From positions 124,001 through 188,000 of the forward strand of contig NW_020170442.1 in assembly GCF_000524195.1 (NCBI RefSeq): a stretch of DNA of 64,000 nucleotides, given 5' to 3'. Shown piece by piece: positions 1 through 11,430 of the stretch. The notes under the pieces were generated by a model. That model saw nothing but the letters and a program-made list of their open reading frames with translations, made no database searches and was not told where the DNA came from. The DNA comes from Echinococcus granulosus. Its lineage: Eukaryota > Platyhelminthes > Cestoda > Cyclophyllidea > Taeniidae. The number at the start of each line of letters is the position of its first letter. The stretch's first letter is position 1. The translations under genes and the position numbers were made by a program.

Positions 1-3000
1 CACTCCGCCTAGATCGGTAGGTTCGAGTTCTGTCGCAGTTTTGTAGCGCTCTTGCTCTCTTTCCGCGGTGAACCCACCTACCCGCGATGGCGTCCATGGT
101 GGTCCCATTTGTATGCACCCACCCTCGTGTGTGGCCCTCTCTTGTGTGTGTGCACACTTCTACCTGCCCATCTGAGCTGCCCTGCAAGCCACCACATACC
201 CTTTACATACACGCGCGCAATCGCCCACCGGTTGTCGTGGCATATATACTGGTTTTTTTTGCTGCTGCTGTTACTGGGCTTCGTGTCAGGAAAATTGGAA
301 GGGATGGGACGCTGCGTCCTCCATTACCTATTACTGTTAGTCAAAAGCATCGACTTCCGGCCATGCGTTGCGTGAATATGTATGTATACGGGGGTGAAGG
401 GCTGATGGTCTTGGGACTCAATCATGAAAATTTTCTCCAACTGAAGCACATGGATAGGCGGACTACTGCTGCTGCTAACCGCTACAAACAGCTCTAGTGG
501 TCCTCCCGTACAAGTTGTTCACCCACATACCGCCAATACACGTACTGTGTTTCCACTTGTGAATCTCAGCACGCCATACCTTGAAGGAGCCAGCGCACCT
601 ACTGGTGCTGCCGGTTCCGAGTCCGGGAAAAACAGCGGCAGCAACAGCGCTGGTGGCGGATGGAGTAGCGGCGACAGTGCCTGCCTGTCTGACTGTCCGT
701 GTGTTTGAGTGTGGGTAAGTGGGTGGTCGTCACCCCCGTTCAACTTGTGCTCAAGGTCTCTCTCACGCTGCCTTCAATCATCGTGCCTGCGCATGCCTGT
801 GGGTGGCCCTCGAGGCTGATTCCGATGAAGACTGACTGCTGGCTGGCCTAGACCAAGCAGGGTTGGGTTGGGTTTGATGGGATGGGGTGGGGCAACGCAG
901 TTAATTTCCTGGGTTGTTTAATAGTCATCCCAAATTGTTTGTTAAAAAATGGCTCTCTAGGTGGGTTGGTCTCAATCAACTTTTTCTACCCCCATGGGTG
1001 GTAGCGGTGTATGTACGCTTAGGGAGAAAACAAAGGCCTGTGTGGAATCTCTAAAGTGCTGTTTGACTGCTTTTTGCACCCTAATTGAATCGGAATAGTG
1101 ATGCTCAGTAGCAGGTGAACTGCAAAAATCGCGGTCGAACTCCCAGTGGCTGCTTTTTTACTTTTCTATCGGTCCCCTCAGTAGGAAAGATTTCACTCAT
1201 CCAGCAGTCAAATTTGATAGTATAACAACTCGTGGGATGTAGCAATGTAGACCGACACTTACGATTTGTAACCATTTTGGCCTCTAACTTCCAAGGATGT
1301 TGCCCCTAATCATTCTTTCTAACTTTTCTATCCATATTTTTACTGTAAATTGACCGTCCATGTAAGCGGTCTAGGCCTCGTTCTGATGAAAATGGTCACA
1401 GTCGTAAATATCTGAAAATTTGACCATGAAAAATGGCACATCCAATCTATCCGGCTCCTTTGAATCGTGTTTCATAAGACAAGGGCCTTTATTGCCCACA
1501 TGTCTCAAAAACTTGTTATTCAACTGGCAAACTTTGTATCGTTCTGTCAAGGCGAAAATGGCGCTGGAATGTAGACGTCATTATTACTGTCATATAGAAG
1601 ATGGCGTATGAGAGTCGAGGCACCTGTTCGACGTAGAGGGCACAGGCACGCCACACCCAATTGTATTGCTCTTTTACAACCTCCCTTCTCTCCAAACGCG
1701 CTTCGGAGCGGAACGCCCTCCATCTTGTGCGATGAGCACTTTGATTATGCGCACAATCGCGGCGGCGGCAATGGTAATGGAAGAGTGGAGGGCAAAAGGA
1801 GCCTATTAAAAGAGCTCTTCGTCTGCCCGCCGCCGCTGTCGCGATCTACCGCGACGTCGTGAGGCTGAAAAAGTCGCTTGCTTGCTCGCGTGTACCCACA
1901 CATGCTTTCCCCCACCGCTTTCTTGTTCACCTCGAAGAAAGCTCAGCTAGACCACCCGGATGATGCATGCACTCGCCGCTGCGGTGGGTACTCATAGCTT
2001 TGGGTAATCAAATAATCTCCTTAGGCATCCTACCTATCCAAACTCCTCCCTTCTTTGGCCAGTCGCACCTTCCCCCTTTCCCCTTTTGTAACCCAAGCGG
2101 TGGCCAATGAGTACAGACCACCATGCACAGTTGAGTTCCTGGCCCTGTAGGCGGAGCAAAAGGAAAACATGATGTCAGCGACCTTAGTGTCGCATGTAAC
2201 TTTCCTCTGAGTTGGCCTCAATCGGCGCTCTACGCTTCGATTGATTGGTGGTGCAGGGTCTTAATGGTTGGATTATTTGGTTCATTTTTTTCTCTCTAAA
2301 AACAGCTCTCATTCTGGTGGTGCTGAATAAGAATAGAGCTCTACCGGTAGGGATTACTAAATAATATATTCTGGCGCCATTCTCACCACTACTAATCGCA
2401 GTGACTCGAATAAGTTTTTAAGGTCCTTCATCCGTCTTACCATTAGGCTGAAATGAAAGTATAGCCTGTCACAATTGCTCCTGGTATAATTTCTTGCTCT
2501 GCCCGTGGTGTTAGTCTGCACAATAATTTCGTTTATTTTTGAAGTCATGGGTAATTCTTTGCATACGACTGAATTCCTACAAGAGCAAATGTGTTTTCCT
2601 CACATCTTGATTAAAACCGAGTAGCATAATCATCCCCACAGAAAATTGTACTCTAATTTCTCTATGTCTTCATTATTCAACCATATTCTTTTGAGCACGT
2701 CAAGTCCACCTGGTGAATTTTAGCCTAAGTGGCCACAACAAGGTGTCCTTTCCATTCGGTTGTAGTGTTGATTTTTAGCTTTCTTACTCCATTTTCAAAG
2801 CCAGGTACTCGGAACATATTGCTTCACCCATCAGAAGCACCGATGCTTAATTCAACACCTTCTGGTGATGTGACTGCTTGAGAACACAGAATACCGCTTC
2901 GATATTGAAGGATTTGCTAGTGATGCTTGAAACATATTTACAGGCGCCGTTGTCGTAAAATACCTAGTGAGGTTGGTTGATGGGTGTCAGCCCCCATTTT

Positions 3001-5540
3001 TGTTGGAATTTTGCGCACTTCTCTGCTTACATCGTTTATCAGCTCGTTCCTTGCTTTCATAACTGTTGCTGTTCGTTTTTTGGTCTCAATAACAGTTGCA
3101 TCAGTAGCAGCAATGATACCACTACTTTGCCTACCTTCATTAGGCCCCATCCAACTAAGATGCGAGCGCTCAGGTAGGCATCTAGTTCCGCTACGATTTC
3201 TTTTGAAAAAGAATCGTCATTGTCACCCTCTTTAATGTTGCGATTTCCCTCGAGAGTGAGGCTTTTTGGACGCTATCTTCCGTTTCCTTCTGTTTTGACA
3301 ACAACGTCTTAACCATTGCATGCTACAGTGGCAACCCACTATGACGTTCCGGGTTTCATAATACCAAACTGTCACATGAATTTTGGCTTTTAAACACTGG
3401 GACAGAGATCTCATCTTGCTGCATTTTTAAAGATGTGACTAATCACCTTTTCGCATTGTGAATTCATCGAGATGACTGTTTTAGTAAAATCTAATCGCTT
3501 TGCTTCATGAAAAGGAATGGTTTGATGTTGAATTCTAATATTTCCTCAGGAGTGGTTCACTTAATGCAGAAAAACATTAAATATTAAAGCCAATGCGTAA
3601 TGCAGTAATTTTGGGTTTGGCCTAGGGATTACATAGTTTAAACCGTTTTCTGTTGTATTACTTACCGTTGATGATAGTATGGTTTGTGATGTCCTAATTA
3701 CACAACCCAAAGAATGAATACCAGCATTTAGTGTTTTATTCCTACTACTTATGTAAGTGTCAAATATCTTTGGTGCCCATTTCAAGTCTCAAATGGTGAG
3801 CTATTCATCACCCCGAGCCAGTATTCCCTCAACTCTCGAGTCTAATGAAGTTCTATTTTCAAACGTGGTGGAAAATGTGTACTTTGTCCCACATTGCAAA
3901 GGCGTTGATCTTATTCTTTTTTTTTAATAATGTGGTGTTTGCTAGAGGTATGATGCTATTTCATGATCCAAGAGGTGTCAATCCTGAAGAATTTTAAAGT
4001 CCGCTCCCAATTTATACTCTGATCTCATGAAATATTATTTGGAGGCGTTAATTATTCCCGTCGTACTTTTGAAAACGTACTTAACTTGGCGAAATGGCAA
4101 CTACTTAGAGGATTTCTGTCGGGGCTGACTTCATGGAATCCTATCATTTAACGTAGTCATGGCACAATTAACTATAAGTAAATCAGAACTACAATTAATT
4201 TTTCTATTCTTTATCATGAGACAAAAGCGAACTTAGTCTCATACCTGGTGGTCCTCATTCAGCCCTACCACCTCATCTCTCACCCCTCTGCTCATTCATT
4301 TATCCAACCAGCTACCCGCCCACCCATCCATCCACACGACTAGATAGCTAGGCGAGTTGGTAGTGTGCGTGTAGCCATTCAGCTTTGTAAGCACACACAC
4401 GATGCTAAGGCCACCCCAGATTGTGTGTGTGTGTGTGTGTGTGTGCTCCACCTTCTGTAAGCACGGTTGGGCTCACAGCGGGTACGCACAAGACCTCCCC
4501 CTACCAGAGCTACTGCTGCCTCTGCTACCGTTCTGCAGGTGTGCTCCTTAATCGTTGACCAATCCCTTTTCTTCATATCCCCTTGATATCTCTCGTTCGG
4601 ACAGTGGGTCATTACTCGCCTGTAGCGGTTACTCCTTTTGATTTACTTTGGTCCATTTGTGGTCAGTGAAGTCGCCTTGATGAATATCCGCAACATCGGT
4701 AAAACAAGCCTGTTTCAATTGCTGTAACATGCCAAAATATTGCGGAAATCTCAGTGGATACGATTATAAGCGCTTACTGTGTTGGTATTCTTCGTATTGA
4801 ATGTAGGGTGCCTTCCGTATCTGTTCCTCTCATTGGATTGCTCACCAGTTCAATTTTAGGTGGGCTTATGTTGCACTACAATCCTGTATGGCCCAAGATT
4901 TGCCGCGATATTTCATTGTTACTGGACCGGCATTGAAGTTTTAATAAAATTACTTTATACATGGAATTCAGCCCATAAGTAATATTCCGAAGCCTTTGAT
5001 CAGTTTTCCTTAGTAAGGAGCTAGATCCAATAACTACCCCATTTTTTCATATATTTAACAGCCAATCGACTTGTACGTAACGCTGTACTGTAGGGCGGGG
5101 CATTTTTATGTGATTTCAATACTTTATCCAAAAAGCATGCTTACACTCTGAAATGCCACGTATTTTCATATGAATTCGCCTTTGAACGTACATATACTTT
5201 CTGGGTTTTCTTTAGTGCCATCTGAGGTGTTTATGGTTAGCTATGCGCATTTTGCGGAACGGAAAATGCAAAATGGTTCAACTTCTTCAGTCCCTAAAGA
5301 GCTTCCTTTGAATTCATATTAGCTATTCAAGTCATAGCATAGCGATTCGAGTTCCTCTGCAAACAATTTTTGCAATGCGGCTGGTGCAGTGTTTGAATGG
5401 TCCCTTTCCAAGGTAGGTGCGCTCACCGTTGCGCAAACGCGGTTCCTCAAGAGCTTTGCCGCAACAAAGTGAGATGGGTTGTAATGAGGTGCAACGGGTG
5501 GTCGAATTTTATTTGACCGTTCTTTCCTTCTTCATACTAG
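1..5540. other. Leading region, no gene supported
   Basis: The region is AT-rich with CT-rich and GT-rich patches. No reading frame in it looks like a conserved protein. Upstream exons or the promoter of the gene that starts to be recognisable at 5541 may lie here, but I cannot place them. The only distinctive element is a TG microsatellite near 4420. Confidence 0.5.
4420..4445. repeat. (TG)n microsatellite
   Basis: An uninterrupted TG/GT dinucleotide run of about 24 nt lies in intergenic DNA. Confidence 0.9.
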
Positions 5541-8500
5541 ATTGTGGGTCTGTGTGATGAGGAGTTGCGTCTAGTACAGCGCTGGACAGGCGGTCAGGTG
5601 GCAGATATTTTGCGACAGCAGGGTACCACCGGCGGTGGCCTGCTAGTGACGGACCTGTGGCGGGAGCAGAGCATCTTCGAGCTGGAGCCCGGTTTGGCCG
5701 ATTACATTAATGAGCGCATGCGTCGCGAGGGCTCCAACCTCTCCGGAGTGACCACGCAGTTCTTTGCCTGGGCCGCCATTGATCCCCTTCAACTTGCTGA
5801 ACTGCTGCCCGGTGAGACCGAGGCCACTGCTGCTACCACCGCCGTTGCCTCTCAGAGAAATTGCGCCGTCGCCATGGAGACCGATGACAGTGGTTCTGTC
5901 ACCACTCTGCACAAAGCTCCCTCTTCCGTCGTCACACATATACCTGCCAGCATTAAGGCGGACGAAGATGTTAGTTTCTTTGCAACGCCTTTACTTGGCA
6001 ACTTCCAAGGGTTAGATACACAGCCATCCTTCCATTAGTAATAATGATTTTAGAAGAATGCATTTTTTTATTCTTGTAAGGGGTGTTGCCAGTTATTTGA
6101 TAGGTGGTGCCTGTACTTGACATTAATTTGCAAAAAAAAGTGTAACGGCAGTGCTCTCAAGTTGACTGAAACTAACCTGTTTTTCTTCGCATAGGTAATC
6201 GTCGACGTTGTGGGCGATGGTTCAGTATGTTCAAATGATCCTCCGAAGGCAAAAACGGCAAAGAACGAGTCAACGTTACCGGTGACGGAAATTCCCGACA
6301 TGGGGATGGGAAGTACTACCGCTGAGGAAAGCCAACAACATCAGGCGGCGTCCGCAGGCAAGGATTTTTTTGCAATCCCACTAGTTAGTATTGTTGCGCT
6401 GTTGCCTCTATCTCCTATCACAAATGTGGGTTAGGCATCCACTTCAAGCCCGTTTCTTCAATCGTCCATAACAATTTTGTAATTTACCTTTGAAAACATC
6501 CACTGTGATTGTCTACGTCGTTTAGCCTAACACTACCTCTGCCGTAAATTGAGGAATGTTTGGGTTCCCTATGATCCGCACTTGATGCAAAACCTAAACC
6601 AAAAGCATTGAGTTTGTGTTTTATAACAATTATGTTGTATTGAACAATACCTGTCCTGTCACAATGGCAATTTTTCGCGTTTTATTGCCGCCAAAAATTC
6701 TCAGGGTAGTTTCCTGCATGCGAAGCTTGTTTTTGCGCCTTCTTCTCCCTCTGGCCGCTATGCCACTTCCTCTCTCACAATTGGTTATTTACTACCCTTC
6801 TCCCCTCGTCCCACAAATATTGGGCTTTCTGTGAGTGCTCGAGTTTATCACCCATAGCCCGCCGTGCTTCTCCCTCTCCCCTCCCCTTCCCGGCTGCCCG
6901 CCCACACAGCCACACTCCAACTTTGTGGTACTGATCAGACAGCATCCTTTCCACGTGTTGTCTTTCTGCCCGCGTCTGGACCTCCAACGACGTTCTATTA
7001 AAGCATATATTTCCTAATTGTATTTTGAGCTATCACTTTATCTCCCAAATTGTAGGAACGTACTTCGTCTCACCGAAATAATGTTCTTCCCAAAAGTCAT
7101 GCACCATTGTGATCATTACAAGTTATTGACTCGAAATCGCCTGATTCAGAGCTAGGATGTCAAAGATTGTACTGTATTATTGCTAATTATTTTTTCTCTC
7201 CCATTCCTCAAGGCAAAATTTGGCCTGCTATTATCTACCGGTTTATTTTAGGCTGCGCGAGACGAAAAGTTAAATGTGCACAATGGTTCACACCCATAAA
7301 TGCCAAATGCAGAATTCATAAAGGGTGCAGCAGTTGCGACGACAGCTCCGTAGCTCATGCATGCAAAGTCAACAATTGACAGATATTAGACCCTTCTTTT
7401 GTTACACAGAAGTACTTTTGTTCGTTCCTTCCATCTTCGTCCCCTTTCCTTCCTTCTCTCTCCAGCATCTCCCTCACCCTTCATTTTTTGAGCTTCACCT
7501 CTGCGAAAAACTTTACTATAATTGACTTAAATGGTAAATTCATTCACACATTCTTTGCTTCCAATTGGTGTCAGTGCAAGTTTGGTGAACCCATTAAGTT
7601 TCTTGGCCTGAAGTTCATGTTTTTTGAGTTGATAAGCTATTATGTTATGATCCTTTTTAAAACAAAAACACTAACTGATAATTTTGCAGTTCATATATTC
7701 TTGCCCTTTTCATTTAATTGATTTCTTGCAATACGTCTAACTATAAGAGTGGTGCAGCTTTTCTAATGTGAAGATAGAACAGGAGCTGAGCCTCATATGG
7801 GGATGCTCACTACACTTCTAGTCTTCGGACGATAAGCATTCACAATAAATCGTCATAGTGCGTTTTTACAGGTGAGAAAAGGGAGGGTGCCAATACCTTC
7901 CGCAATGGTGTAGCCTCCACCAACACCGCACTCAACTCATCAGCATCTCCGTTGGATCTTCTCACTGGAATGCGTCTTCGAAGAACTACCACTGGGAGCA
8001 TCTCAAATCCAGGATGTTTTATGGCCTCAGGTGGCGGATGCGGTGGGGGCGGCTCCTCCTCTCTGCCTGGCACTCCCGGCTCATCGATTGGTGGCGGTGT
8101 TGGTGGGTGTGGTGACTCTGCTCCCTGCACCCCTCTGGCTCACCTCTCTCTCTCCCCTACCAGTCTGGAAATGCACCCCTCGCGCGCCATTGACTGTCTT
8201 GATGTGCACTTTTCCATTGAGGCTGGTGAACTTCTCCCACTGGCCATTTGTGACCGCCTCAAACATGGCCGACATTTCACCTTCCTCAATGCCAACTCCC
8301 CCGAGCACGCCATCACTCTCGTCCCACCCGGCGTCACGGGTGCTATGGTCTCACCTGACGTACCCTTCGTTTCTCGCGGGCCCTGGCTACAGATTTACCT
8401 TCCAAAAGATTTCCTTGGACAACTTGAGCGCCAATTTTTAATTCTACAGTATCCCGATGAAGTTGTTCTCCCTCTAGTTTTTCGGTGGCCAGAACGGCGT

Positions 8501-8986
8501 CTTCGGATCTGTATTTTGGACGCGAGCAACGCCCAACCGCCACCAATAAACGCAGCGCCCTCGGTAGTACCGCGATCGTTTCCCAGTTCTGCGCATGCAT
8601 TCATGCCATCTTCTCCTCTCCCACCGAGTATTTTCCCACCGGGCTGTGTGCCTCCTCCTCAGGTGCTTGCGGCTTTTATCAACTCCCAACAAAGCCGAGT
8701 GGTCGGCGGGTTCTTGGGCTCCGCATCGCCACCAGGATCAGGCGCTTCGAGCAGTCAGAGCCCACCCTTTGTGTCGCACATCCCAATGGGGAAGTCATCC
8801 CCAGCCTCAGCGCCACAGCTCTCCGCTCCCACCGCGCCCTCCTCCACTTTCATGGAGGCAATGTTAGCGTCCTTCATGAGTTTTTACGGCAACAAGGGCG
8901 CGTTTGGAGGCCCCTTTGCCTCGCCCTTCGCCGTGCACCCGGCGCCACCGTCTTCGGATCCCTCGAGCTCACGTCTGCCCTGGTGA
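5541..8986 (+). CDS. Unrecognised Pro/Ser/Gly-rich protein, 5' end unresolved
   Basis: I do not recognise the family. Three phase-compatible exons are visible: 5541-5969 after acceptor ...catactag, 6195-6357, and 7872-8986 with stop TGA. Together they encode about 568 residues. The first exon reads as a compact, probably folded segment (LQRW-like start, then DYINERM and QFFAWAAIDPLQLAELL). The last exon has a Gly/Ser-rich stretch, a second conserved-looking block of about 110 residues (from DCLDVHFSIEAGELL through PLVFRWPERRLRICILD), and a long Pro/Ser/Ala/Phe-rich tail. No signal peptide or membrane segment is visible. The second intron appears to use a GC donor (CAG|gcaagg at 6358). The 5541 exon is open in phase 0 from its acceptor without a nearby ATG, so either an upstream exon is missing or a spliced leader supplies the start. 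Coding potential is strong; function is unknown. Confidence 0.7.
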
Positions 8987-11430
8987 CAAAGTATAAGCGC
9001 CGTTACGCCATCGCTTTAATTTTGCATGCTTTTATCTAACACCCTCATTATTAACAATATTATCTTTGTAAAATAGTAATGTGGCCGTTGATGATGGCCA
9101 TGATAATATTGACGACAACGATGGTGATGCCTGCATCTTCGTTCCCCTGCGCGCCCACACTATATAAATATAGTTTTTCCCGATTTTAATTCACAATGTT
9201 CCTCTTATCACGAGAACATGGTGGGTGGGATACTTCCCTAACTGAGGTGCGGCGTCATTATTTTAGGGGCACTAATGGATCTTACTTTTTGTGTTTAGGT
9301 CCTTAAAATTGTCAGACTAGAGTAGCAAAGTTAGTGTGTTCCTAATCCGAGTAATTTGTCATCACAGGAGCATTAATACATTCTGGCAAACTGTTTAAGG
9401 CAGATACATGAAACCGACATCATTTGGATTTGCCAGAGGTTATATTCCATCCTCCAGAAAGTTGGGGTGGGTATGCTACGTAACGGCAGAGAAAAGACTG
9501 GCATGTCTCTGGAGCAGGTTACTTTAGTGTTTCGGGTGAGTCCTGTAATATGTTCTGTGACACCATTTCGAGGATTCCATTAGTACCGAAAATGCAAGGT
9601 AGGGAAGTATGTCCGACACGCACTTAAACGAGTTAAAATCTAGGAATTGCCAACCGAGTTATGAGTACAAAATCTCAAAGGTCGAGAATCTTTGTGGGTT
9701 TGAATGTGTGAGCACTTCAATCTTTGAAAGTTGTACTTCTGCGCGACAGCATGAACTTCGGGCCACGCTAATAGCCCTCCAACCCGCTGTAGGCTATTAC
9801 CGTATCCTTCCAGACTGCTTTACAGCTACGAACCCGGTGGGGATTCGGAACACCACACAAGTTTCCTGAGGGAACTAAAAGATTAAAACTGAATGCAATC
9901 AAATAAGATAAACGGGGGTAGAACTACAGTCTATGACTTCTAACCTGCAGTAGAAGCACAAAGTTCCAGACTTTCTCTTACAATTTAGATAATCACACTG
10001 TTTTAGGGTGGTCGTTTAGGAATTAACTTTATATTAATGTAATAATTTGATAGATTGCCCAACTTGGCGTTTGACTACTCGGGCACTCAATTATCCACAG
10101 AATGTACTTCCGCCTGATAGTATGACCTCCGGCTTGTTCTAGTAGCCCCGGCTTCTCCAAACGTCAGTAATGCATCTCCTGCCATACTGTTATGCCTTCT
10201 TACGACTTCAGGAAAGAGTCGGGTTGCCACATTGCTGGCAATGGCTAGTAAACTTATGCTTTGAGGACAGCTGCCCCGATTTCTAGTTCTGAATGCAAAC
10301 TTTCAAGGCGCCAGAAGACGGATGCTCTGTGTTGATGGACGAATCTGTGAAGACTCCTTGCAAAAGGGTTGAAAATGATACCTACCTTCGGCAACTATTC
10401 TAGCCCCGCATTGTGCAGGAACGAAAGGATACTATTTGGAAAAGTTTGTTACGGTGATGTCTACGGTACCCATATGAAGACGTCAATTGTGTGAACACGC
10501 TATACCTCCACCCTCCACTGGGTGAATAGAACCCCTGAAGCTAAATGGCAGAGCAGTGCCGAAGTGGGAGCAAAGTATAAGGAATGAATGCACGCAAACC
10601 TTCGCTCCTATGAAACTAGTCCTAACCTTGTCTTTCATCATATGACTCTGATTCTAGGACAATGATCTTACAACTGTCGAAGAAAATACGAGATGTCCCT
10701 GCTGTAGAGCATCATCCGGTCTAAAGCAGTATGACAAGAGTGCACTCGCCCCTTCCCCAATGCAGTCTTCATATAAGACAAAATATAGATCTAGTGAAAT
10801 TGCCAAGATGTATTGGGGACGTTGAGATGAAATATCTCCCCAGTCACACCCAGATTAAATGACTGGTGGGGCTGGTTAGCGCTGAAAGTGCTGTAATAGT
10901 TGACGAAAAAGGCTGATCGGGGAAACACCAGGAGCAACGATCTGAAGAAGAGGGAGCTATGTGATGCCTTGGCGGTTTGTTCAACTCTGTTTTTATGCAA
11001 GCACTTGAGTCCCTCTAGATCGCACTTCTGTTCAGCGGCATGGATTCCGGGTCATGCCAGCAGCCTCGGTTTTACTGTACATCAGTAGAATAGGCTTTTA
11101 TAACGTTACTAATAACTTCTTACTAATTTAAGACGACTTGAAGTGCTGCATTAAACGAAAAAAACTGCATTTGTTTTATTTTGTTATGGTATCCTAATCA
11201 AACGTAGGCTTTATTCAGCTTTACGCTTAAAGCTTTTTAATTCCTAACGCCATTTTAAAGGATGTTTGAACATAACTTTTGGTGTTTCACAAATTTGGGC
11301 CAAACATTTCCTTGCCTTGTTTAAACTAATTTATTGCCGGTCCTCCATTTGCTCGTTGAGTTTGTGTGTCGATTTTATTTATCATCCTTTTAACATCTGG
11401 CGTATTCTTGGTATTTGGCAATGCCTAAAA
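8987..11430. other. Intergenic region with decayed repeats
   Basis: No gene is supported. From about 9700 to 10700 the sequence resembles 51.5-52.1 kb and also partly repeats itself (about 9735 versus about 10105), so this is probably old transposable-element DNA. Short frames here are not conserved-looking. Confidence 0.5.
9700..10700 (+). repeat. Degenerate dispersed repeat, copy 1
   Basis: By eye, an ordered series of short matches links this stretch to about 51480-52080 in the same orientation. Matched blocks include GAAAATGA..CTA.CTTC near 10370 and 51745, TATGAA....TGTGTGAACACG near 10474 and 51857, GTGG.A.CAAAGT near 10563 and 51950, and ...ATACGAG near 10685 and 52070. The frames are broken and I see no protein, terminal repeats or target-site duplication. 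An element of non-coding or long-dead type is likely. Confidence 0.5.

Noticed and set aside
52..743. Overlapping frames at the window start on both strands
   Set aside because: They have biased composition (Leu/Pro/His from CT/GT-rich DNA) with no conserved motif or splice context.
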